A stretch of DNA of 64,000 bases from Pomphorhynchus laevis (Eukaryota > Acanthocephala > Palaeacanthocephala > Echinorhynchida > Pomphorhynchidae): the NCBI GenBank assembly GCA_012934845.2, contig WNNJ02003179.1:58810-122809 (forward strand), written 5' to 3'. Below are positions 45,061-57,300 of this stretch, one piece after another; the first letter of the stretch is position 1; each line of letters begins with the position of its first letter. The notes under the pieces are model-generated. The model was not told where the DNA came from and did no database searches. It saw only the letters and a list, made by a program, of their open reading frames with translations. A program made the translations under genes and the position numbers.

Positions 45061-45479
45061 CTAATTTTTTCGTTTGTAGTTTACCTTTAATCTAGATGTC
45101 TAATACGATCATACAGATAAGTTGATGAAATTATGCCATTGAATCACTTGCGAATTCGACATTGTACAGTGTAAAATTACACAAAAGCAGGATTTTCTTA
45201 ACCAAGTGGATATGAAATATTCTTTTCCGGATTTTATATAACGAATTTGTACAAAAATGGCGACATATATCTGATCTAATGCAAAATATTTTGGATTTCA
45301 TTTGGCCATTTCATATGCTCATATGAAATGCCCAATTTTTTAAGGTATTTTTATGAATTTTAAATTACTCACCTGACTCACTTTAATTGTTAATATTTTA
45401 TTGGTCGGAACGGGGTGATGTAAGAAATCGTTTTATTTTAAAAGATTATACATATTACGAGACGTAATATGTATAATTA
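45061..45479. other. AT-rich spacer
   Basis: No gene or element was recognised. Small inverted words such as ATATTACGAGACGTAATAT near 45450 occur. Confidence 0.4.
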
Positions 45480-45811
45480 CGTAATTTGTGTTAGAATAAG
45501 ATACTAGATAAACAAAGTTTTATTACAGGATATACGTTATTGCCATGCATTTAGCCCTACTGATATGTTGTGTTGATGAATAGGTGCCGAAACCTAATAG
45601 CATAGCAGTTTCCCTTTATGACCTCTATCCATCGTATGTTATTTATTAATCAATTTATAACAATAGACTATTATTTTAAATTTCAACTTTAAATTTTAAC
45701 TTGATATAAATATAAATTGTATGAAATCTTATATAATTATTTATTATTTATAATTATTTATCTTTATTTATAAATCGTATAAAATACACAGACTCAGTTA
45801 TCTGATCTATA
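45480..45811 (-). repeat. R1 foldback repeat, most complete minus copy
   Basis: On the minus strand the copy begins with the end motif GATCAGATAACTGAGTCTGT (45811-45786). It continues through the AT-rich arm and the core CTGCTATGCTATTAGGTTTC...CACCTATTCATCAACACAAC (about 45560-45630), and ends with TCTAGTATCTTATTCTAACA near 45490. In the core CTGCTATG can pair with CATATCAG (one mismatch) and TAGGT with ACCTA. Confidence 0.75.
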
Positions 45812-46097
45812 GACTTGTTTATTGAATAGGTTTTCTTTCTAAATATTCAGAAAAACTTGAGAGATTATAACTGCCAAATAATGTTGCTGGTAAAAGTTTG
45901 TATACAGAATTGCGCTTTTAGAATTTTTTCATTTTATGAATTTTTCGTTTCAATGAACTCCGAATTTAAGGTGAACAGTCTATTTCTATAAATAAAATAT
46001 CATTTAATGCATTAATTAACACTCGATGAATGTTGAAATAAAATTATAAATTTATAAATTTTAAATAATGTTTTTTAATATCATGTAATATGATCAT
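45812..46097. other. AT-rich spacer
   Basis: Nothing recognisable. Confidence 0.4.
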
Positions 46098-46935
46098 ATT
46101 ATTATTATTATTATTATCAATAGACAACAAAGTGAGCAGCAAGGCTCATTACAAGTTGCGTCACAATCAGAAAAAGTAAATGTAGAAAATGAAAATGTAG
46201 AGTGTACTTTCTATTGTTCATATGTTCTCTGACTCGATCTTCGTCTTCAAGAAGGGATCTTCCTCCAGATTTCGTTTAAAAGAAGCCAGATTCGAGGATG
46301 CTACTGTTGTGTCAGCAAGGTGGTTCCAAGTATTAACGATTCGTTGGAAGTATAGGGATGTTCGTTTGTAGCGTAATCGTTGTGTTTTTAGCATGAACTG
46401 ATGACCACGAAGTGAGGTTATATCGCGCGTATGCATTAGCGATCTGAGTGGATGGCGATTGTCGTGTAAAATCTGCCAGGCTAGGCACAGGTCCGCCTTG
46501 TCGCGCAGATACTGAAGCGATCTCATTCCCAAACTCGAGAGCCGATCTTGATATTCCATATGTCTAACCGCTTTTACCATTTTAGTTGCTGATCGGAATA
46601 CAGACTCTAGATTATAACGTTCTCGTAAGGTGATTGGGTAACAAGCTGGCGAAGCATATAGGAGGATGCTCAAAATAAGTGCTTGTGAGATTGTTTTAAA
46701 GCATGAGATGTCAATATGAACAAGAGCTCGGCGAATCAGGCCGATGACTCTTCTCACTTTGGAACATGTAGTGTCAGTATGTAAACGTGTCGATAAGTTA
46801 GAACATACATAAACACCTAAATCCCTGTATGAGTTCGTCCTAAGAATAACACTGTTGTTTATATGATAAATATGAGCTGACTCGCCCGGACGTCTTGATA
46901 TACAAATGTAGGCACACTTTCTCAAATTGAATTAT
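46098..46935 (-). mobile_element. LINE-gamma C-terminal fragment
   Basis: A clean 235-residue frame (46925-46218) reads ILRTNSYRDLGVYVCSNLST, RRVIGLIRRALVHID, LLYASPACYPITLRERYN, FRSATKMVKAVRHMEYQDRL and VNTWNHLADTTVASSNLASF. It corresponds to the region after the YADD motif in the copy at 36.7-37.8 kb, although the sequence is quite diverged. The 3' end shows ATTATTATTATTATTATTAT near 46100, the (ATT)n end common in CR1/L2-type LINEs. The lack of stops suggests a younger or slower-decaying insertion. Confidence 0.85.
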
Positions 46936-48367
46936 GTTGAATTTAATCAAGATATAGCAAAAGTAGAATTTCAATAGATTAATATGAAAGTAATATTAAT
47001 ATTAAATATAATAAAATTAATATTAATATTAATATTAATATCAAAACATTGAATTTTAAGGTAAAAATATTTAAAAAGTATTTAAAAGTATCTCAGTTAT
47101 CTGATCAGATTCTATAGCTAATCATCGACATCGACATATATTCATTTATATGTCATCTGATTTTTTATAAAAAAATTTAAAATAATCAATTATATAAAAT
47201 CTTATATAATTATAAATCAGATAGCTAAGTCTGATTTTGATTCTTTGATGTATTATGATAAGTAAATCATCACATAAATAATCACCCAAGTGACAAGTTT
47301 TGTACTAATTAAATCCAATCAGATACCAGAGTCTACGTATTTTATACTAAATATAAATAAAAATAGAGATAAATAATAAATAATTATAAGACCAAAAGTA
47401 GAAAATAATCAAAGACCAAAAGTAGATACTTAAGAATGACAAAAACTGAAAATTAAATATATAAATAGAAAATTAACAGAAAATTAAAACTAAATCTCAC
47501 ATCAAAGTGACATACACTCATTTCACAGTCCGGTGTTTTGGTTTTGAATATTTGTTTCTCAATTTAATTCTGATAAATTGTTGTTGTTATTAAACGTCAT
47601 TACAAGTGATCGTTGTATGTCAATATTTTTGCATTATTATACTGGTGGTCATTGACAATGGAATAATTGCGAGCATCTGGTGACACATCTCTCACATTCA
47701 GATGGTTTATCGAAATAAACCATACAAGATACTAATTCCTAGACAAGATATTTCTTGTATGACAATTATTTTGTCGTTTATATACAAAGATATAACTTAT
47801 ATATGTATAATTTATATATTAAGATATTATATTATTATATTCGTGATCAATCCAGTAGGCAAATGAACTCTGATGCAATCAGTGTAGGCTCTTTATCTGA
47901 GGCTTATCATCTCACTTCGTTAATCACGGGTATGAAAAGTGGTTTCCAAATGTGTGCTAAGTTTACATTTTCGAGATGATCCCATATTCCTATGGAATTA
48001 ATAAAGGAATTAATTCAAAATTAATTCCTTTAATTTTGAAGTTTTATATGTACTGTTGATATTTCAGATCGCTCGAATTTGTACATGGGTACTCAAGTAA
48101 GTTTTTATGAAATTTCAAATGTTATGGACTAGCAGACTAATAAAGTAATAAAAATAGAAAAAACAATAAAAAATAAATAAGTTTTATATCTCAGTTAGGA
48201 ACTTGCAAATGTCCGCCAAACAAATAAAGTAAATCTAAAATAATCTAAGATAAAAATAGCCTTGTAAATATATAAGATAAGATATAAGACTCAAACAAAT
48301 TCATTCGCTTTTGATTTGTATATTAATTATTAAGTCTTACTTATAATTCTTAACGTGTGTTTTGTAG
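46936..48367. other. Region upstream of SFSWAP
   Basis: AT-rich, with three R1 end motifs (about 47088-47112 minus, 47214-47235 plus, 47315-47345 plus) and partial arms. A GC-richer stretch at 47840-47980 has an open frame (MNSDAISVGSLSEAYHLTSL) without recognised homology. The last bases before the ATG are GTGTGTTTTGTAG. A promoter was not identified. Confidence 0.45.
48340..48367 (+). promoter_or_regulatory. Possible splice acceptor abutting the SFSWAP start codon
   Basis: GTGTGTTTTGTAG ends at 48367 and the ATG starts at 48368. It resembles the gene's own internal acceptors (TTTGTGTAG before exon 3). It could be a trans-splice site or the end of a 5'UTR intron. Confidence 0.45.
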
Positions 48368-51300
48368 ATGGACTTTCGTCTATCCGGTGATCGTATTGAT
48401 CGACCGTCATCTCAATGTAAGAAACGTAAAGATGAGGATGAGGATTTCCTTATTTTTGGATATACATGTAAGCTATTTCGTAATGGTAGCATCGACGATG
48501 ATTCTTGTATTGTGGATGAAAACGATCTAATTGTATGTCCTGAAGACGACAGTCTCATAATTGATAGGTATGATAATAATTTACAATCGTCGTTTTTAAT
48601 AAATAAGATTACGAATTGGAATTTTCAACTTCGTGTTGAATTGTGCTTTTCTGCGATTAATTTTCTTCAGTTCCAATATAAAGGTTTTGGCACTGTAATT
48701 GTGCTATATGGCTTTGGTAGGATGAAAATACACTCGACGAAAATACGGTAAAATTTTCTTGTTTGTTATCTGTCTTTCTTTCGGTGTGCTTATTTTCCAG
48801 ACAAAATCTTATTGTTTCCACTGTCTTTCAATGATTTCCTTTTCTATTTTTATCGAACATCATGATAGATACGACTGTCGAGCCTATATGGTCAATATTA
48901 CTAGCTGGTCAGCAGCCAATTTCGATAAATCAAAGTATTCAATGTCATTAGAGGAATCATCAATCGAACGACAATGTGATTTGGAACGTTATGCTTCACT
49001 TAATTCCGATGATACCACAGGTGTGTCTTGTGAATCGATTGTTGCCTGTACACATTTCCTTCATTAACAGTCATTAGCCTGTTTAGACCGAGAGGTCCAT
49101 GAGCTGTTTTTGTAGCAAAGTCAAGGTTTGTTTTCCACATAGGAGCCATCAGACTAAGGATCGATTTTGCTTTCGTTTTTATTAAAATCGTATAATCATT
49201 TGAAAATCATATTGATTTTCACTGATTTGATAAATCAGTGTTATATCGAGTAATAGTTTTTAAAGGCGAAAATCTATCATTTCAAAGCGTTCTTCTGTAG
49301 ACTTGTGTATGATTGTGCTTTCTGATTACTTCAATAAAGTATACCTTTATATACTTTGTAAAAACATCGAACTTTATTTTGTCTTGATCTAAAAACGAAG
49401 TTTAGATTTATTTTCAATTCACAGTTTTTTGTACGGGTTACATTTCTATATCGTTTATTTTACTAATGCAATCGAGAAGAAAAGTATTTGCTTCAACATT
49501 TTAGTTTTTTTTACCACTAAGACAAAATCATTATTAATGAACAATTTGATTTTGGCCCATCTATACATTATCACATAAATTTATGCAAATATGATTGATC
49601 AGATCAGGTAACTGGGTCTGATTAAATAATAAGTATTTAAATAATTATAAATAATTATAAATAATTATAAATAATTTTATAATTTATATTTAAAATTTAA
49701 AATTGAAATTTAAAATAATTTAAATTTCTCTTCTTTTGTAAATCTGATTTAATCGTACTATTTTAAAGCAATGCAACTCTCTGGCCTATTTATTAAATTG
49801 TGTATAATTTGGAATTTATTATCAAACAGTTTCAGATTGCGTTACCAAACAAACTGGTCAAGATCCACACAAATGTGAAAATCTACAAATTTCTGCTATA
49901 TATCGATATATTGTGATTCGTTCTTTAGAAATTTTAAATATTAAATACTGAAATACTTAAATAAATACTTAAATACTTATTTTTAAATACTTTAATACTA
50001 TGTGAATAAATTCATTCTTTTAATTTTAAAGAAGAATTAAGAAGATTAATTTTTTTATTTTTGTATTGCACTAGTTTTGGCAACCGAAATTATAATAAAA
50101 TTATAATTTAATGTTTATATAATGATAGTATTCGAAAATAGTGATAAATTCACAAATCAGTTATCTATTGCTAATATTCTTAGTGGTATTCACACACGCA
50201 ACAAGCGAGCATGGTTAAGCAACCCTCATCACGTTAAATATTTTATTCAGAACCAATATTCCATAATACCAAAATACTTTGTAATTATTATTATATCTCT
50301 ATTAAATATTCTAATTTGACCCACTCCATTCAATATTTTGTAATTATGTTGTAAATGATGACTTTGTTCTATTTTTATTAAATTTTCTGTTTTGTTTTAT
50401 TTCATTTCTAATTTCTTTCTTCTCTTTTGCTTTATCTTATTTCGAATTTCTTTCTCATTTTCATTTTAATCTTTATTTTTAATGGCATTTTGTTTTTTAT
50501 TGTATTGTACCTTCAAAAGTTGCCGATCAGTTATTAATTATATACAATATGTCGAATGTTAAAGAATATAAAGGATTCAAGAATTCAATTGTTTATTACC
50601 TTTCAAATTGTCAAATTTAACATTCACGTCACCAGATCAATGTAACGATGAAATAGCGGCGATTGTGTACAGTTGAATGAAAAATGAAAATTTTTAAAAC
50701 TTTGGACGTTTTGTTTCTGATGAGGCTACAGTAATTTGTAATTACATTTACAGGAACTGAATTTATAAGGCAAGAAGAAACATTTTATATTTCGCTAATA
50801 TCAAACAAGCTTAATCAAGATATATATATTAGCAATATTTAAGATCTTAACAATATTGACTAATTATATTTGAAGTTGTCATGAGGGTTTAATGATCTTT
50901 ACTAATTTAATTTTAAATCGTATTATCATCGTGGTTTTAGTATATATTTTTTAAATTATATTAACATTTCGTTTATTCTTAAATCATAATGATCTAAACT
51001 TAAATATTATAGTTTGATCAGTGATTATATTTCTTACATTTTGTTTGTTCTGACGTTTTCTGAATTAATATTAAAATTAAGAGAATGACGAGCAAAGTAG
51101 TGCAGTGCAAGGAGCTCGTGCGTGTATTCCTTTTACATACGAAGACAATAAACTAACAACAGGTAAAATTATGTCTAAATTGAAATTTATCACACCTTAT
51201 TTATCACCTTATTTAAACCTAATGATGATAGCAGGAGCTATCGAAATATTGTATTTTTGTAAAATAAAGGAAAATATTTTTTATTGTTACAGTAAAACTA

Positions 51301-54300
51301 TCGACTTTTATAATATTATTAAATATTAATTAGATGGATTAGAAATCAAAAAGACTTTTCTTTTCCTTTAAACTATATATAATAGTGTAATATATTATAT
51401 ATAATATATTATATTATATTGTATATATAATATACACTATTATATAAAATATAATAGTGTATATTATATGTAAAATATATATTATATATAATAGTGCATG
51501 GATGTGCTGAGTAGACAACGGTCCAGGATTTCTTACGAAATACGGCATTTATACTAAATGACGTTGTTTGATAAACTGGACTTCGATTCACGACTTTCAG
51601 TCACCATGTCATTTCTAGACCACCACTTCAGCATCGAAATGATGAGTATCAGACAACACTCGTCAGTAGAATGAGATACTCACTGGTCGTTTCGCTTGCC
51701 TGTGTGATATTGTGAATAAATGCGTTTCCGAAACTTTGCTTAATAGTCTGAGGCTTACGCTCTTTACCAGATCGAATTGCTGTGCGGAATACCCTTCAGT
51801 CATTATCACTATACGCGTTTTACCTTTCAAAGATTATCACACACTAAACCCATGGTCTCCTTCAATTTTCGATTATATAGTTTTTTTAAACTATAACACT
51901 TTTTAAAATCTAATTTAAGTTTCATCCTGTTAATTTTTCTTCGTTCTCTTAAAACTATCAATTCGAAAATTAAAGGATATTCTGGATTTAGTGTGTACTA
52001 TGAAATTTATCACTAATATCTAAAAAATACTGTAATTTGCTACTAAATAGGGATAGTTTGATTTCAATTTTGATTGGCAAATATTAAATTGTTTAATAAT
52101 TCAAAAATAATCTAATTATTAATTTAATAATTTATTAATTATATTCTACAAGTAACATTTTTACTATAGCTAAATACTACAGGTAATTATTAGCTCTTAT
52201 TAAACTGGCATTTACTAAGCATTTGTTTTAGCTAACTCGATATTTAGTAAGATAAAAGCCTGTTAAATTACTTTACGATTTTAAAAGTACACATTTTATT
52301 TCCACATATAAATATGTTTTTTAATTCAATTATGCAAAATTTGCTCAAGTTCACTTAACTAGTTTATTATATGGCAACACCTTAATTGTAAGTTTATAAG
52401 GATTACTTATCAATTAATTAACTATTACAATAAAAAATAATAGCAATTATTGTAAGCAAATTTTAGTTTATTTTTGGATTATTTGTGTAGCTGAATCCAG
52501 TGAAATAAAAGAGGATAGCGATGAAGATATCGCATTTGAACCTTCTGATAAATTGCAGTTGCCATACGGAATGGAGATTGTGAGTATGATGTTTCTTCAA
52601 CTTGGTATATGAATGTTTTAAGCTATTTTAAGTTTCAATAAATCAACTTCGATTCTGAATTTAATTTTCTAGTTATAATTGTTTCTTATAACGAATTACG
52701 AAGTTAAATTTGAGGCCATAGTGTGAGGTATGCTTGTACTTTGTTAAAAAGAAATCAATTTATGTTTATAAAATAATGATTATTTTTTAACGCTACTCGA
52801 CAATTTATGGATTGAAAAACAACGGTTTTAACGTTATATTTACTTGAATAATTCTATTGAAACGATTATTATCACAAGAAAATTTTATGGCAACGATTGT
52901 CTAATACGGATTCTTGTATCTTTTCATATCTCGTAAATATTCATGAGCTTGATGTAGCAATCCTTACGTTACTCATTATAAAATGTAAATTATCTATAAA
53001 ATTCACTTTTGAGCGCGGTCAACTTCTTTGGCTATTTCATCAAAAAGCGCCAAGCAGATTTTGTATTCACTATTACAGTTCACACTTCGCCACAATTTAA
53101 CGATCCATGATATATGGAGAAGGTTTAAAGAGAAGCCGTGTTTGTGTTTTAAAAATTATTAATATAAAGTACCATGGGGCAATAAACTATGCAAACTTAG
53201 AAGATACCCGCATTTTTTCCAAATAGAGAATGGAAATGTCTTAATAATCTGTGAATTGTATCAAACATCGTGTACCAACTGTGGTATTAGATACAATTTC
53301 TAATAAACTTAAAAGATCTATAAGAGAATTAATCCCAGAAATACAAAAGCATCCGCCTCATGTAGTATTAATATCGAAAAACAAATTAAATTGCGCATTG
53401 GTAAGGTTGAAACTTGTTAACATAGAGTTGATTTATAACTAAAATGAATGTAAATCTTGCAAGCATTTAATTGTAAGCATCTTAATTATTTATTAGTATT
53501 ATTAAAATCACAATCTTATTATTAAGAATACACGTTGCTGGTATCCCTAATGCAAGACTATTCTATGCCATACGTGTATGCATGGGTATGAAACTGAGCA
53601 TATTTACCCGGGTTTGCAAAAATCACATATCGATATTTCTAAAAAATATATTTTTTATCGAATATATGTATAATGAACAAGTATTCATATTCTGATATAT
53701 TCAGAATATATCGATATCAGAATATATCGATATTCACCAACCTTGTATATCCTTACAAGGTAATTGAACTTTTTCTGATTTATAGATTTGAACAAATATG
53801 AAAGCTTGAAATATTATAGCTCGAAGATGTAATCTGTAATTGCCTTTTAAATTTTACGTGCTAAATTAGGAGTACATCTTTTACTGAATAAGGAGTACTG
53901 AATTCGTGACTTGTGAGATTGCCAAAATTGATTAATTTACGATTAATTTAAAATTCTTTATTTACAAAGGCAATATGTAAATTAAACTTGTCTATGTAAA
54001 GCCTGTGTTTTATTAATTAATGTAATTCGTATACCTGTTTGTGCTCTTATTTTTTATTTATTTTATTTAATAAATATGAGTGTTTTAATTTTATATATTA
54101 ATTCATTTAATATTAAATGATTATATAAATAAATCGATAAACTTGTATATTTTGAATTTTAAAATAGGTTCAATCTCAAAATGTGTATTTTTATAGCCAT
54201 TAATTCATTTAATATTAAATGATTATATAAATAAATCGATAAATTTGTTTATTTTGAATTTTTAAATAGGTTCAATCTTAAAATGTGTATTTTTATAGCT

Positions 54301-57300
54301 ATTAATTCCTTTAATATTAAATGATGTTTTGAATAAATCGATAAACTTGTATATTTTGAATTTTTTAATAGATTTAATATAAAAATATGTATTTGCATAA
54401 CCATTAATTCATTTAATATTAAATAATTATATGAATAAATCGATAAACTTTTTTATTGTGAATTTTTAACAGATTTACTATTTAGAATGTATAATTTTAT
54501 AGCCCAAGACTGTTAGGCAAAATAAGATCATTGAGAAGACCGCTGTATTTATTGCCGAACAAGGACTGCAGATGGAAATTTTAATGAAAACTAAACAAGG
54601 CGGCAACACTCAATTTAGTTTTCTTAAATACGACGACGTTCTTAATCCTTACTACAAACATTTGCTTAATATGATTTGCAACCATGGCTACGATCCAGAA
54701 TATGAAGGTATAAATATTTTTATATTTTTATTTTTTGTAGAAATGACCGATTAAATCGATCAATTAGTGATGATTGATTATAAATGATTAAATCTATCCT
54801 TATCTCTTAATATATTTAGTTAGTTTTATTCAATTCGTATTTTATTCAAAACGTTTTTATTTCTAGAGCAAATGCGGAAATGCAATCAAGAGAGCGACAA
54901 CGATGATGAAGATTCACATTATCTGCATCCCTTGCTTTTTAAAAAGAACGAAGCAGTCCCGGAGCCTATTGAAAAGTCTAAAATAAACCTAGACAACACA
55001 CCATATGGTAAACTTATTCAAAGCTTAGGATCTATACAGCAAAAAGAAGAAGAAAAGCGTAGAGTTATGCTCCAAAAATTAGGGATAATTTCCGACGATA
55101 AAGCTAACCAAGTCGATGATCAGAAACATCAAAGTGATGTTGTTCCTCCACCTCCTGATGTTTTACCAATTGTCGACAAATTAGCAGATTACGTTGCCAG
55201 GAATGGACAAGTGTTTGAAGAAAGCGTTCGTCAGAAACAAGATCCACGTTTTGCTTTTATCGAAGCTGGGCATATACACCATAAATACTATCTACTGAAG
55301 AGAGAATACTATGAGGTAGTCTGATATTGTTGAGTAATTCCTAAAAACATCAAATTAATCATTCGCATGATAGCGAATGATTAATGCATAAATTTGTTTT
55401 TTTTAATGATTCAGCTCATTATCCTTATTTTATAATGGATTACAACAACAATTTCTTGACAAGAAAGAACAAATAATATTACATCAGATTTTTCCTGTCA
55501 ACCACTGGTCCGGGTGTTGAGCGGAAGTCTGCGATTTCCCCCCGAATTGGGGAATCTCGGGCCCAGAATTTTTATATAATGGATTAATAATTAATGGATA
55601 AAGTATGATTAGATAATATTATGATTATCTAATCGTAATATTTCATTATTTTATTCATTATTTAATGCAATAGATAATATTAAGGGAAGGTCTATGATTA
55701 TAAATTAGTTAAGTTTCTTTATATTTAATGGCATTAAAGATAAAGACATTCAATAATTATAATCAGGTACTTTAAATAAAAATTGTAATAAATATAAAAC
55801 AGTAATTAGATATTAATAAATTATAAATTAGATTAAATAATAAAATTTTTATTGTATCTCTTAATTAATTATTTTGAAAATTTTATAGAAATTCTCAGAA
55901 ATTAATAAATTCCGTTAAATACTTATCAAATTCTTCAATTAAATAGCAGAAATAAATATCAGCTTTAAACTTGAGTTTTTAATTTTAGAAATTGTTCTTA
56001 TTCCTAAATATTTTTTTAATAAATATTTTCAAAATATTTTTAAAATAGGAATTGACGAGAAAGCGTGAGGAAGAAAAACGAAAACGCGATGCATACGAAC
56101 GTGATCAGATACAAAATAGTCGTAAGCGCTAAACGTTCATACAGAAATTAAAATAAGATATTTTCAGATATAAAGTTCTTGATAAGAAGCAAACAATCGA
56201 GTGATACGCAAAATAGCCAGGCACCAGTTAGTCTGTATGTAAAAAGTTCAGATGAAGATGGTGGCTCTAATTTGAGCTGCGAAAACGGTAATTTGTCTGC
56301 AAACATAATTTTTCTATTTTTTAAAAATCCAATATATATTATAATATATTTAATATTGATATATAATATTATATATTAGATAACATTAAATATCTTTTGT
56401 GATATTTTGTAATATTAAACAACGCTCACATCATTGCATTAATGATAATGAGTTATTGAGTTATAATTCATTATCGAGTTATAACTCTTAAAGTTATATA
56501 TAGTCACAGAGTTATATTTCAAAGACCTGTAATTTTCAAAATCGTTGATTATATAATATAAATTCCAATATTATATATTATACAATTTCGCTCTATAAAC
56601 ATAGGGAAACTTCGACTCGAAATCGATTGGAACGTATTCTATTGGATAATACATTACCTGTAGTTGTTTGACTATTACTATTAGTTCAGTAGATCAATAT
56701 ACATTACCAGTAGTTCAACTTTTATACTTTCCTCATTGTTGATATCTTTAAATTAATTAAAAATACTTTTGTTAATACTTTTAAAATTGCAAAAATTTCA
56801 ATGTTTATTTTCTAATTAAAATACTATTATTGAGTATAATATTTTTTAGTTTATCAATGAAAACTATTTTTTACCAATGAAAACTAAAAACATTTGGTTT
56901 TCAATAATGTTAATAAACATTTTTTTCAAATTTTATACTTATTTTTATTTGATTAAATTTTAATAATTTAATATTACATTTTGATTTAATTTAAATAAAT
57001 AAAATTAATTATTTTGATTAATTTTTGTGTTTTAAAATATATTACCATATTAACAAAATCATTATGCATTTATATTAATTTAATTTCAAACTCCGTAACT
57101 TAACAGAACAAACGCTGAAGAAAATGTAATTTAAGTAATGTAATTACAATTATCATTTACTGTGATAGTAAATTGTTCATTACTAATTATTTTAATCGCT
57201 AATTGATATTATTAGGACAACAATGATTTTGTTTGGATAGTAATTTTCTATTGATAGAAAATGTTTAAAAGTTTTTACAGATCCAACCTGTGCATTGTAG

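Noticed and set aside
53251-53442. Open frame in SFSWAP intron 3 (GAAATTAAAA-poor, ELIPEIQKHPPHVVLIS)
   Set aside because: It has no ATG and no recognised family, and it does not join in phase with the SFSWAP exons; probably decayed repeat.
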